From the NCBI GenBank assembly GCA_022844275.1, contig JALHMB010000001.1:930001-994000 (forward strand): a stretch of DNA of 64,000 bases, written 5' to 3'. Shown here in pieces: positions 1 to 7,930 of the stretch. Positions within the stretch are counted from its first letter, which is position 1. Each line of letters starts with the position of its first letter. The position numbers were made by a program, and so were the translations under genes. Origin of the DNA: Hyphomicrobiaceae bacterium. GTDB taxonomy: Bacteria > Pseudomonadota > Alphaproteobacteria > Rhizobiales > Hyphomicrobiaceae. A model generated the notes under the pieces. The model searched no databases, was not told where the DNA came from, and worked only from the letters and a program-made list of their open reading frames with translations.

Positions 1-174
1 GTTCATCGCATATTCCGACGTTTGCGATCTGACCATCTAACTGCTTTCACGCGTGCGCGCTCACGAACACGACCACAACTCGATCAACGTAACGCCGCAC
101 GCTCCATGTCGAAAGAACGCTAATCCGGCACAAGCGCCGATCGCACCCAAGCCGGCGTCACTCCTGCCGAGCAA

Positions 175-1797
175 CTATGAAAGTTTGAGGCCCCGATAGT
201 CGTCCTCGGCAATCTCGTCGCAGAGCTTGCGATAGACGCCAACACCAGCAACATACGGCATGAACACGCGTGGCTTTCCGGGAATGTTTGCGCCGACGTA
301 CCAGGAGTTGGCTCTCGGATAGAGTGTCGCGTCGGCAACCTCGTTGACGTGTGAGACCCAATTGGTCTCCGCATCCGGGTCCGCCTCAATACGACGGACC
401 TGTCGCTCCGCCGCTGTTTTGAGCAGGTCAGACACCCAGTCGACGTGCTGTTCGATCGAGTGGATCATTTGGCTTTTGACGCCTGGACTACCAGGGCCGG
501 TGACAATGAACATGTTCGGGAACCCGGCGACCATGAGGCCGAGGTAGGTCATTGGGCCGCCGATCCACTTGTCGGCGAGCCGCGTGCCATCGATGCCACG
601 AATGTCGATCTCGCGCAGTGCGCCCGTCATGGCGTCGAAGCCAGTCGCGAAAGCAATGGCGTCCAGCTCGAACTCCTGATCAGCCGTTCGCACGCCCTTA
701 GAGGTGATCTCTTGGATCGGTGCCGAGCGCACATCGACCAGCGAAACATTCGGGCGATTGTAGGTCTCGTAGTAGCCGGTATCGAGGCAGAGGCGCTTGG
801 TGCCGATCGGGTGATCCGTCGGCGTCAGCAGAGCCGCCACCTTGGGGTCTTTCACCACGCTGCGGATCTTCTCACGCACGAACTCGGCCGCAGTCTCGTT
901 CGCCTCCTCGCTCACAAGAAAGTCGGTGTAGCAGGAGAGGAAGCCGATACTGCCGCCGCGCTCCCAAAGCATCTCGTACTTCTTGCGACGCTCCTCGTCC
1001 GAGACCGTGAGTGCGGATTGGGTCGGCACTGGATATCCCGATACGCCGAAGCCAGTCTGGCGCGCTTCCTCGCGGCTTTTGCGATAGTTTGCTTTGAAGG
1101 CGCTCTCGAGATCACGATCCATGGGGCCGTTCTGCGCGGGCAGGCTGTAGTTGGCGGTGCGCTGGAAGACGTAGAGGTGCTTGGCTTGCTGCGCAATCAG
1201 CGGGATCATCTGGATCCCCGAGGATCCGGTGCCGATTACACCGACACGCTTGCCGGTGAAGTCGACGCCTTCTGCGGGCCACATGCCGCTATGGTACCAC
1301 TTGCCCTCGAACGTATCGATGCCCTTGAAGTCCGGTACGCGCGGTGTCGAAAGATTGCCGGTTGCCATGATGCAGAAGCGCGCGGAGATCGTCTGGCCGT
1401 TGGATGCCTTCAGTATCCAGCGATTGAGATCGCCGTTGAAGGTCGCTTCGGTGATGCGGGTATTGAGCTGCACGTCGCGCATCAAATCGAAGCGCTCGGC
1501 GACATGCTGGATGTACGACAGAATCTGCGGCTGTGTCGCGTAGCGCTCCGGCCAACTCCACTCCTGCTGCAGATCATCGTCGAACGAGTAGGAGTACTCG
1601 AGGCTCTCGATATCGCAACGGGCGCCCGGATACTTGTTCCAGAACCAGGTGCCACCGACCCCGCTGCCCGCTTCGAAGGCACGTGTCTTGAACCCCAGGC
1701 CCCGCATGCGATGGATGGCGTAGAGGCCGCCGAGGCCGGCGCCGACGACTGCAACATCGAGTTGGATTGCTTCCTGGGCAGGAGTTACTTGGCTCAT
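175..1797 (-). CDS. Flavin-containing Baeyer-Villiger monooxygenase
   Basis: This 540-residue protein looks like a type I Baeyer-Villiger monooxygenase, which uses FAD, NADPH and O2 to turn a ketone into an ester or lactone in the cytoplasm. An FAD Rossmann motif GAGLGG lies at residues 19-24 and a second, NADPH-binding GTGSSG at 189-194. Between them, residues 163-174 match the family fingerprint FxGxxxHTxxWP, with Ser in place of Thr. Length is usual for the cyclohexanone/phenylacetone monooxygenase group. It lies 60 bp downstream of an alcohol dehydrogenase on the same strand, and an esterase lies across the divergent promoter. Together these would convert alcohol to ketone, ester, then acid plus alcohol. 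The substrate is not readable. Other flavin monooxygenases are less likely given the fingerprint. Confidence 0.9.
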   Translation of the reverse strand: MSQVTPAQEAIQLDVAVVGAGLGGLYAIHRMRGLGFKTRAFEAGSGVGGTWFWNKYPGARCDIESLEYSYSFDDDLQQEWSWPERYATQPQILSYIQHVAERFDLMRDVQLNTRITEATFNGDLNRWILKASNGQTISARFCIMATGNLSTPRVPDFKGIDTFEGKWYHSGMWPAEGVDFTGKRVGVIGTGSSGIQMIPLIAQQAKHLYVFQRTANYSLPAQNGPMDRDLESAFKANYRKSREEARQTGFGVSGYPVPTQSALTVSDEERRKKYEMLWERGGSIGFLSCYTDFLVSEEANETAAEFVREKIRSVVKDPKVAALLTPTDHPIGTKRLCLDTGYYETYNRPNVSLVDVRSAPIQEITSKGVRTADQEFELDAIAFATGFDAMTGALREIDIRGIDGTRLADKWIGGPMTYLGLMVAGFPNMFIVTGPGSPGVKSQMIHSIEQHVDWVSDLLKTAAERQVRRIEADPDAETNWVSHVNEVADATLYPRANSWYVGANIPGKPRVFMPYVAGVGVYRKLCDEIAEDDYRGLKLS

Positions 1798-1857
1798 GGT
1801 GATTGCCTTTTCGCGTCGTGATCTAATTCAGGTAACCTGAGTTTCCCCGCTGGAGCG

Positions 1858-2907
1858 CTACATCAGGAATACGCCCTTGCCGGTGGTCTGCCGATCGAAC
1901 AATTTGTAGGCTTCATCAGCTTGATCGAGCCTCCAGCGGTGCGTGAAGAGATCGTCCATCTTGATCTTGCGATCGGCGATGAACGTCGCGCACTCGGCCT
2001 GGCCCACTGTCGAGAACGTCCACGAGCCGATGATGGTGACCTGCCGGCGCAGCATGTCAGGGCTAACATCCAGCGTAACCTGCCCGCCCTCGCCGACAAA
2101 ACATGCCTTGCCCCAGGTGCGCACACTCTGAACGGCCTGACGGCGCGCTTCTGACGACGACGAGGAATCGAGTGTCGCGTGTGCGCCGAGGCCATGGGTC
2201 ACTTGGCGTATGGCATCGACCGCGTTGGTCTCCGTCGGATTTACAAGAACATCCGCGCCAAACTCCTTTGCGCGAGCCAGTCGCTCGTTGCTGATATCGA
2301 GTGCGATCACGCGGGCGCCCATGGCCGACGCGAGCTGCGTCGCCGACAGTCCCACCGGTCCTTGGCCGAAGATCGCGATCGTCTGGTCGCCGGTGAGCTC
2401 CAGGCGCTTCAGCGCACCCCACGCCGTTCCCGTGCCGCATGAGATTGCGGCGCCAGTTTCGAAGGAGAGCTCATCCGGGAGGTTCACCAATGTGCGGGCC
2501 GGCACCTTCATATAGGGCGCATGAGCACCGTGACCGGTCGCTCCGTAGACCTCGGCAACGCCCTCATCGCAGAGCTGCATCCAGCCTGTCGAGCAGTGCG
2601 GGCAGACGCCGCAGCCGCGATAGTGATGCACCATCATCCGCTGGCCCACGCGGGCTTCACGCTCGCTGACGCCGCTTCCCACGGCCGCTACGACACCGCA
2701 CGGCTCATGGCCAGCAATGACTGCACGCGCGCTTGAAAAGCCGAGCAACTTTGCAGCCTCACCAGGGGCCGCGCGGTAGAACTTCAAGTCGCTCCCGCAC
2801 ATGCCGGAGGCCTTTATTTCGAGCACGACTTCACCCGGTCCGGGGGTGGGATCCGCAAAATCTTCAAACGCAACGCGCCGATCGCCAGCGAAGACGACGC
2901 CCTTCAT
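1858..2907 (-). CDS. Zinc-dependent alcohol dehydrogenase (MDR family)
   Basis: A medium-chain zinc alcohol dehydrogenase that would oxidise an alcohol to a ketone or aldehyde with NAD(P). The catalytic zinc region shows GMCGSDLK and GHEPCG. The structural zinc cysteines are in the stretch GCGVCPHCSTGWMQLC. A nucleotide-binding GQGPVG follows in the middle of the protein. The ATG at 2907 is chosen because a strong ribosome site (GGAGG, 5 nt away) precedes it; a GTG five codons upstream overlaps that site and is less likely. This gives 349 residues, normal for the family. It is the first gene of a two-gene operon with the monooxygenase and is divergent from a GntR regulator. Confidence 0.9.
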   Translation of the reverse strand: MKGVVFAGDRRVAFEDFADPTPGPGEVVLEIKASGMCGSDLKFYRAAPGEAAKLLGFSSARAVIAGHEPCGVVAAVGSGVSEREARVGQRMMVHHYRGCGVCPHCSTGWMQLCDEGVAEVYGATGHGAHAPYMKVPARTLVNLPDELSFETGAAISCGTGTAWGALKRLELTGDQTIAIFGQGPVGLSATQLASAMGARVIALDISNERLARAKEFGADVLVNPTETNAVDAIRQVTHGLGAHATLDSSSSSEARRQAVQSVRTWGKACFVGEGGQVTLDVSPDMLRRQVTIIGSWTFSTVGQAECATFIADRKIKMDDLFTHRWRLDQADEAYKLFDRQTTGKGVFLM

Positions 2908-2991
2908 GCATTCCTCCTTCACGGGGTGCAGCGCCTTGGGGCTCGCACTCTCTTATTGCCATTAGGTGCACACTAGCCCCAGATTGTTGGC

Positions 2992-3028
2992 TGTCAACAA
3001 TTTATAGATGCCAGTGATCTGTTGACAA
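2992..3028 (-). promoter_or_regulatory. Promoter of the dehydrogenase-monooxygenase operon with two GntR-type half-palindromes
   Basis: On the minus strand a TTGTCA (-35, complement of 3023-3028) and TATAAA (-10, complement of 3001-3006) are separated by 16 nt. Two 8-bp sites, TGTCAACA at 2992-2999 and TGTTGACA at 3020-3027, are reverse complements of each other. Each fits the TGT-NN-ACA pattern of FadR/FCD-type GntR operators. One overlaps the -35 box and the other lies just after the -10, as expected for repression by the adjacent GntR protein. A TTGACA that could serve the GntR gene itself lies at 3022-3027. Confidence 0.6.
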
Positions 3029-3076
3029 TTTTGCGCATTGCAGCCATTCCTCCACGGTCGCTCGCGGGAGCATTGG

Positions 3077-3919
3077 ATGCTGGAACTGCCGGAAATCGTT
3101 CGTTCGCCGACGCTCGCCGTCATGGCGAAGCGCCTTATTCAGGAGGCGATTTGGTCTGGCCGGCTGGCGCCTGGCGCGCATCTTGTCGAGACCGCGCTGG
3201 CCGATCAGTTCCAGATCAGTCGCGGTCCACTGCGCGAGGCGCTAAGGAGCCTCGCATCCGAGGGACTCGTCGAATTCCATCCCGGACGAGGCGCGTTCGT
3301 CGTTGATCCAACGCCTGAGCAAATGCAGGACATGATCATTCTGCGAGCTGTCCTCGGGGGCATGGCGGGGCGTTATGTTACGGCCAAAGGTGACGCATCC
3401 GTTTTTGAGCGGCTAGAGGGGCCGCTGGGAAAGATGCGCGCGGCAGCCGATCGCAATGACGAGAAGAGGTTCTTCGACGGGCATTGGGAGTTCTATGAAG
3501 TTCTCCATCGGGCATCGAACGAGTTCATCTTCCGCTCGTGGCAGTCGCTATATGGCCTGATCAACATCTACGTCCGACGCCTGGGTCGCCCTTATCTCCC
3601 GCTTCACGACATCTTGCGCGACTACGATACATTCGTGGAACTTCTGCAGTCTGGAGATCCGGACGAGGCCGAAGCCGTCCTTCGCAGCCAAATGCTGCGC
3701 GTGGGCTTTATCGTTCTGGATCGCCCCATTCCACCGATGCTGTACGCGTACGTCACACGATGCATTCTTGATGATGGTTCGGTCGAGCACTTCGATCCTG
3801 CTGCCGAAGAGCCGCAGGCGCCGTCGAAAACGGCATACAAAAAGAGACAGAGCAGACGAGGAAACGTTGAGCGCACCCGTACATCCACAAATAAAGGTCG
3901 CTCTCGCCGCGCTGGCTGA
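3077..3919 (+). CDS. GntR family transcriptional regulator, FCD subfamily
   Basis: A FadR-type regulator with an N-terminal winged helix (residues about 10-75, including a recognition stretch QISRGPLREAL) and an all-helical FCD ligand-binding domain after it. FCD proteins usually sense small organic acids and repress catabolic genes. The start at 3077 is preferred over 3038 because GGGAG sits 7 nt before it and the likely promoter elements lie too close to 3038. The C-terminus carries a basic tail. The gene is divergent from the dehydrogenase-monooxygenase operon, and its last 53 bp overlap the start of the esterase gene, so the two are probably co-transcribed. Confidence 0.88.
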   Translation: MLELPEIVRSPTLAVMAKRLIQEAIWSGRLAPGAHLVETALADQFQISRGPLREALRSLASEGLVEFHPGRGAFVVDPTPEQMQDMIILRAVLGGMAGRYVTAKGDASVFERLEGPLGKMRAAADRNDEKRFFDGHWEFYEVLHRASNEFIFRSWQSLYGLINIYVRRLGRPYLPLHDILRDYDTFVELLQSGDPDEAEAVLRSQMLRVGFIVLDRPIPPMLYAYVTRCILDDGSVEHFDPAAEEPQAPSKTAYKKRQSRRGNVERTRTSTNKGRSRRAG

Positions 3920-4808
3920 AGCGAACCTGCCGACAGTCGAGAGTCTCACCCCCGCACAAGCCAGGACGACATTCAATGCGATGTCGCGCGCGCGTGGTGG
4001 TACACCGGCCCCGATTGCGAAGGCTGAGAATGGTGTCGTGCCTGGCCCGGGCGGCGACGTGCCCGTCCGCATATACTGGCCTAACGCCAAGGGGCCGCGC
4101 CCGGCGTTCATCTATTTTCATGGCGGCGGGCACGTCTTCGGCGATCTCGACACGCATGACGTGATCGCCCGCAATCTTTGTGGTGGCGCCGACGTGGTCG
4201 TCGTCGCTGTCGACTACCGCCTGGCGCCTGAACACAAGTTTCCTGCCGCCGTGGAGGATGCCTGGGCGGCATATGCTTGGGTGCGGGAGTATGGCGCCTC
4301 CCTCGGCATCGACCCTTCACGGCTGGCGGTTGGCGGTGACAGCGCCGGTGGCAATCTGGCAGCGGTCATCGCGATCATGGCCCGCGATGCCGGCCACGTT
4401 AACGTCAAGCTGCAGGTGCTGATCTACCCCGTGACCGACTACAGCCTCGGATCCGACAGCTACAACCGCTTCGGCGAGGGCTACGGCGTCCTGACGAGCG
4501 GCGCCATGAGGTGGTTCCATCAGCACTACCTTCGCAGTACCGAAGATGCCGACGATTGGCGCGCATCACCGATCAAAGCGCAAAGTCTCGCCAATCTACC
4601 GCCCGCCTTTATCATCGCAGCGCAATGCGACGTTCTTTGCGACGAGGGCGTCGACTACGCCGAGGCGCTGCGCGCTTCGGGCACGAAGGTCGAGCGCAAA
4701 GAATACGCAGGCATGATCCACGGCTTTTTCGGCATGACACCTGCGATCGACGATGCCGTGCGTGCGCAGTTCGATGTCACGAAGGCGCTGAGGAGTGCGC
4801 TCAAGTAG
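3867..4808 (+). CDS. Alpha/beta hydrolase, HSL-type (family IV) esterase
   Basis: A carboxylesterase of the hormone-sensitive-lipase family, about 313 residues. With the TTG start at 3867 (GAGGA just upstream), the oxyanion-hole HGGG begins at residue 85. The nucleophile Ser is in GDSAGG at about 159, the acid Asp is in the stretch CDVLCDE at about 255-259, and the catalytic His is in IHGFF at about 285. An in-frame ATG further upstream would add an arginine/lysine-rich tail lying inside the GntR gene, which looks artificial. In this setting it probably hydrolyses the ester made by the Baeyer-Villiger monooxygenase. The link is inferred from gene order; the enzyme class is seen directly. Confidence 0.88.
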   Translation: MSAPVHPQIKVALAALAEANLPTVESLTPAQARTTFNAMSRARGGTPAPIAKAENGVVPGPGGDVPVRIYWPNAKGPRPAFIYFHGGGHVFGDLDTHDVIARNLCGGADVVVVAVDYRLAPEHKFPAAVEDAWAAYAWVREYGASLGIDPSRLAVGGDSAGGNLAAVIAIMARDAGHVNVKLQVLIYPVTDYSLGSDSYNRFGEGYGVLTSGAMRWFHQHYLRSTEDADDWRASPIKAQSLANLPPAFIIAAQCDVLCDEGVDYAEALRASGTKVERKEYAGMIHGFFGMTPAIDDAVRAQFDVTKALRSALK

Positions 4809-4958
4809 ACAAGCAGCTGGGTGCCGCACGCCGGGCGCGAGTCCCCAATGTGCATTGCTCTGCACCGCCAAGATCAACAACCGACGGGTGACATCACGCA
4901 GCGCGTGATTCCGAACCGCCCGCTCACATGAGGAACGGCCTTGAAGGAGATCTTCACG

Positions 4959-6059
4959 ATGAGACTACGTCAGTTGAGTGGCTGCATGTCAGCAGCAGCT
5001 GCTGCGTTGAGTGTGTTAGTTGGTGCTGGTCCGGTGCTCGCCAAAGAGAAGTTCGTCTACGCGACGTACTTCTCCGATGTCTATTCGGCGAGCAAGACCG
5101 ACCTTTGGTTCATGAGCGAGGTCGAGAAGCGTTCAGGCGGCGAGATCACGTTCGAGAAGTTCTGGAACCAGTCGCTCGTCAAAGCGCCGGAACTATTTCC
5201 TGCCCTTCGTAGCGGCGCGGCCGACATCGTGGATGGGGCACCCTCGTCCTACAATGTGCGCGAATATCCTCTCGCCAACATCGTACTCCCGCTCACGTCC
5301 TCGAAGGCGGATGCGGTGACGCTCGCGTGGAACAGGCTCTACGCACAGAATGCGGATTTCCGGAAGGAGTTCGAGAGTAAGGGCGCGAAGATTCTCTACG
5401 CAGGCGCATGGGCCGAAAACTCCTTGTGGGCACGCCGTCCCATTGCCAAGGCGGATGACTTCAAAGGTTTGAAAGTCCGCGCCGTGCCGGCCGTTTCGGA
5501 CGCCTATGCCGCCCTTGGCGCAACGCCTGTTGCGCTCAGCTGGCCGGATGGCCTCGAGGGTCTTCAGCGCGGCGTAGTCGACGCGATGTCGTCGGCGCCG
5601 TTCGACTCCGGCGTCCTTGGCGGAGCGCATGAAGTCGGCAAATACGGCAGTGACGCCGGCGGCATGGGCATCTTCGCCATGGCGACGGTCGGCATGAGCA
5701 TGGATCGATATAAGCGGCTCAGCGAAAAGCATCGCAAGATCATCGATGAGGTGGCTGCCGAAGCCCCTAAGATATCGATCAAGTTCAACGATGAAAGCGT
5801 CGGCCTCGCCGTGGACAAGCTTTGTGGGAAGAAGGATGCGATCACCGTCAACGTCTTCAGCGCAGAAGAGGCCGAGAAGGTTCGCAAAGGGGCGGTCGCT
5901 CCCCTTCAGGACGCGTGGATCAAGCGCGCTAGTGCCGAGGCCAAGGTCGACGGCCGCAAGATGCTCGACGAGTTCCTGGGCTATGTCCGTGAGTTCGAGA
6001 AGACCTCGACCTACGTGCCGGGTTTCGAACGCTACCTTCAGAAGTGCGGCAAGAGCTGA
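4959..6059 (+). CDS. TRAP transporter solute-binding protein (DctP family), copy 1
   Basis: A periplasmic solute receptor of about 366 residues for a tripartite ATP-independent importer. The ATG at 4959 follows AAGGAG, and the first 28 residues form a signal peptide ending near VLA-KEKF. The mature protein is closely similar along its whole length to the next gene: both begin EKFVYATYFSDVYSASKTDLWF and end with the same 30 residues. The DctP core GLKVRAVP and the ligand-arm stretch GLQRGVVDAM are visible. It heads a cluster SBP-SBP-dctQ-dctM. Since it follows the Baeyer-Villiger module, its ligand may be a carboxylate related to that pathway (inference). Confidence 0.9.
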   Translation: MRLRQLSGCMSAAAAALSVLVGAGPVLAKEKFVYATYFSDVYSASKTDLWFMSEVEKRSGGEITFEKFWNQSLVKAPELFPALRSGAADIVDGAPSSYNVREYPLANIVLPLTSSKADAVTLAWNRLYAQNADFRKEFESKGAKILYAGAWAENSLWARRPIAKADDFKGLKVRAVPAVSDAYAALGATPVALSWPDGLEGLQRGVVDAMSSAPFDSGVLGGAHEVGKYGSDAGGMGIFAMATVGMSMDRYKRLSEKHRKIIDEVAAEAPKISIKFNDESVGLAVDKLCGKKDAITVNVFSAEEAEKVRKGAVAPLQDAWIKRASAEAKVDGRKMLDEFLGYVREFEKTSTYVPGFERYLQKCGKS

Positions 6060-6073
6060 CGGCCGTCAGTCCG
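5979..6073 (+). repeat. 95-bp direct repeat, copy 1 (3' end of first TRAP binding-protein gene)
   Basis: This block covers the last 27 codons of the gene and 14 bp beyond the stop. It matches 7225-7319 at 94 of 95 positions, the only difference being GGGT versus GGGC. It contains the palindrome CTGACGGCCGTCAG at 6056-6069. Identity that runs past the stop codon points to recent duplication or gene conversion rather than protein-level selection. Confidence 0.9.
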
Positions 6074-6077
6074 GTCC

Positions 6078-6106
6078 ATCGGAGGAGCGCTAAGCGCTCC
6101 CCCGAT
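6078..6106 (+). terminator. Stem-loop between the tandem TRAP binding-protein genes
   Basis: Arms ATCGG-A-GGAGCGC and GCGCTCC-C-CCGAT flank a TAA loop, with one internal mismatch. No T-run follows, so it may act as a transcript-stabilising or attenuating hairpin rather than a full terminator. A hairpin with the same GGAGGAGCG arm follows the second copy of the gene. Confidence 0.55.
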
Positions 6107-6207
6107 GCCACCATCACTGCACTAGAAAAAGAATAGGCGGGCCGAGGCACGCAAAGTGTCGACTAACTGCCCGCACAACTTCGGAAACGCCAAGAAGAGG
6201 TGGAACA

Positions 6208-7305
6208 ATGCATTTACGACTACGCGGCAAGACTGCAGGTGCAATGGTAGCTGCCTGTGCCATCGCGTTGAGCGCAACTAGCGCCGCGGCGGCTGAGAAG
6301 TTCGTCTACGCTACTTACTTCTCGGATGTCTATTCAGCCAGCAAGACAGACCTCTGGTTCATGGGAGAGATCGAGAAGCGCTCGGGCGGAGAGATCAAGT
6401 TCGAGAAGTTCTGGAACCAGTCACTTATGAAGGGCGCGGAACTCTTTCCGGCGCTTCGCAGCGGCGCGGCCGATGTCGTGAACGGAGCGCCATCCGGCTA
6501 CAATGTTCGCGAATATCCGCTTGCGAATGTTCTTCTGCCCCTCACGTCGCAGAAGGCCGATGCCGTGGCTCTCGCGTGGAACAAGCTCTACGCAGAGAAC
6601 GCCGACTTCCGGCGGGAATTTGAGAGCAAGGGCGCGAAGGTGCTCTACGCGGGGCCGTGGGCAGAAAACTCGGTGTGGTCGCGGAAGCCGCTCGTGAAGG
6701 CCGAGGACTACAAAGGCGCCAGAATTCGCGCTGTGCCGCCCATATCGGAAGCGTACTCGGCCCTTGGCTCCACGCCCATTGCGCTTACCTGGCCTGATGG
6801 CCTCGAGGGGCTCCAACGCGGCGTCGTCGATGCGATGACGGGACCGTTCGATTCCACTGTCCTTGGCGGCGCACATGAAGTCGGTCGGCATGGCAGCGAC
6901 GGCGGCGCACTGGGCATTTATGCCATGGCCGTAGTGGCCATAAGCCTCGATCGCTACAACAAGCTGAGCGAAAGGCACCGCGGGATCATAGATGAGGTTT
7001 CGGCTGAGGCTCTCAAAATGTCGCTGAAGTTCAACGATGAGAGTGTTGGCGGCGTCGTGGACAAGCTCTGCGGTATGAAGGACAAGCTCAATGTCGGTGT
7101 AACCAGCGCGGAAGAGCTGGAAAAAATCCGCAAGGTGGCTGTCTCCCCGCTGCAGGATGCCTGGCTCAAACGCGTCAAGAACGAGACTAAGGCTGACGGC
7201 CGCGCGATGCTCGATCAGTTTGTCGGCTATGTCCGTGAGTTCGAGAAGACCTCGACCTACGTGCCGGGCTTCGAACGCTACCTTCAGAAGTGCGGCAAGA
7301 GCTGA
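6208..7305 (+). CDS. TRAP transporter solute-binding protein (DctP family), copy 2
   Basis: A 365-residue periplasmic binding protein, paralogue of the gene just upstream. A ribosome site (AGAGGTGG) precedes the ATG, and a signal peptide ends near SAAAA-EKF. Differences from copy 1 are scattered through the protein and include ligand-domain positions (for example GARIRAVPPISEA versus GLKVRAVPAVSDA), so the two may bind related but different ligands. It is followed after 100 bp by the small and large membrane subunits, which both binding proteins could share. Confidence 0.9.
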   Translation: MHLRLRGKTAGAMVAACAIALSATSAAAAEKFVYATYFSDVYSASKTDLWFMGEIEKRSGGEIKFEKFWNQSLMKGAELFPALRSGAADVVNGAPSGYNVREYPLANVLLPLTSQKADAVALAWNKLYAENADFRREFESKGAKVLYAGPWAENSVWSRKPLVKAEDYKGARIRAVPPISEAYSALGSTPIALTWPDGLEGLQRGVVDAMTGPFDSTVLGGAHEVGRHGSDGGALGIYAMAVVAISLDRYNKLSERHRGIIDEVSAEALKMSLKFNDESVGGVVDKLCGMKDKLNVGVTSAEELEKIRKVAVSPLQDAWLKRVKNETKADGRAMLDQFVGYVREFEKTSTYVPGFERYLQKCGKS

Positions 7306-7319
7306 CGGCCGTCAGTCCG
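7225..7319 (+). repeat. 95-bp direct repeat, copy 2
   Basis: This is the partner of 5979-6073, with one mismatch. It includes the palindrome CTGACGGCCGTCAG at 7302-7315 straddling the stop codon. Confidence 0.9.
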
Positions 7320-7332
7320 CCTCCTGCCGCTC

Positions 7333-7360
7333 GGAGGAGCGTCGGTATCGGCGCTCCTCC
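7333..7360 (+). terminator. Stem-loop after second TRAP binding-protein gene
   Basis: Perfect 9-bp arms GGAGGAGCG and CGCTCCTCC enclose a 10-nt loop and are followed by ATTT. The hairpin sits between the binding protein and the membrane subunits, where it could lower expression of the latter relative to the binding protein. Confidence 0.6.
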
Positions 7361-7405
7361 ATTTCAATCAGCTCCCCGCCCTCCTCACGTTGGTAGACCT
7401 AACCG

Positions 7406-7930
7406 ATGATCGCGCTTATCGAACGGGTGGAACGAGGATTGCTCTCACTGAGCATCCTGAGTGGCTTCGCAACGCTTCTCATCATCATCGTCGTCTGCGC
7501 GGATGTTGCCGGCCGCTTCATGTTCAACTCTCCACTGCACGGCGGCGTGGAGTTCAGTGAGCTGCTGATGGTGGTGCTGGTCTTCTTTGGGCTCGCCGCC
7601 GCCCAGCAGCAGCGCCAGAATTATTCGATCGAGTTGGTTACACGCCATCTTCCTATGTGGATGCAAAAGCTTCTCGAATTGCTCGGATACATCACGTGTC
7701 TGGCGATCGTGATTCTGCTGGCTTGGCCGAGCAGCAAGCAGGCCATGATGTCTTTTGAGCGCGGAGAGGCAGGGTTCGGCATCGTGCCATTCCCCCTCTG
7801 GCCGGCACGCATTCTGCTGGCGGTCGGTCTGTGGCTCCTTGCCGTTCAGTTCGCCTGCGACATCTATCGCTTCCTCGTAGGCCAGCCCCGCGTCATCGCG
7901 TCGGCCGATGCAGAAAAGGCCGTAGAATAA
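7406..7930 (+). CDS. TRAP transporter small permease (DctQ family)
   Basis: A 174-residue membrane protein with four hydrophobic segments (about residues 14-35, 47-65, 88-108 and 130-152) and the DctQ-like sequence ADVAGRFMFNSPLHGGVEFSE near the first. It is the small integral-membrane subunit that joins the large subunit DctM to form the importer for the two binding proteins upstream. Its stop TAA shares one base with the ATG of dctM, so translation is probably coupled. Confidence 0.9.
   Translation: MIALIERVERGLLSLSILSGFATLLIIIVVCADVAGRFMFNSPLHGGVEFSELLMVVLVFFGLAAAQQQRQNYSIELVTRHLPMWMQKLLELLGYITCLAIVILLAWPSSKQAMMSFERGEAGFGIVPFPLWPARILLAVGLWLLAVQFACDIYRFLVGQPRVIASADAEKAVE

Noticed and set aside
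445-1821. Long open frame of 458 codons on the plus strand
   Set aside because: It lies exactly antisense to the Baeyer-Villiger monooxygenase, whose motifs are intact. Such shadows are common in GC-rich DNA, and it shows no family pattern.
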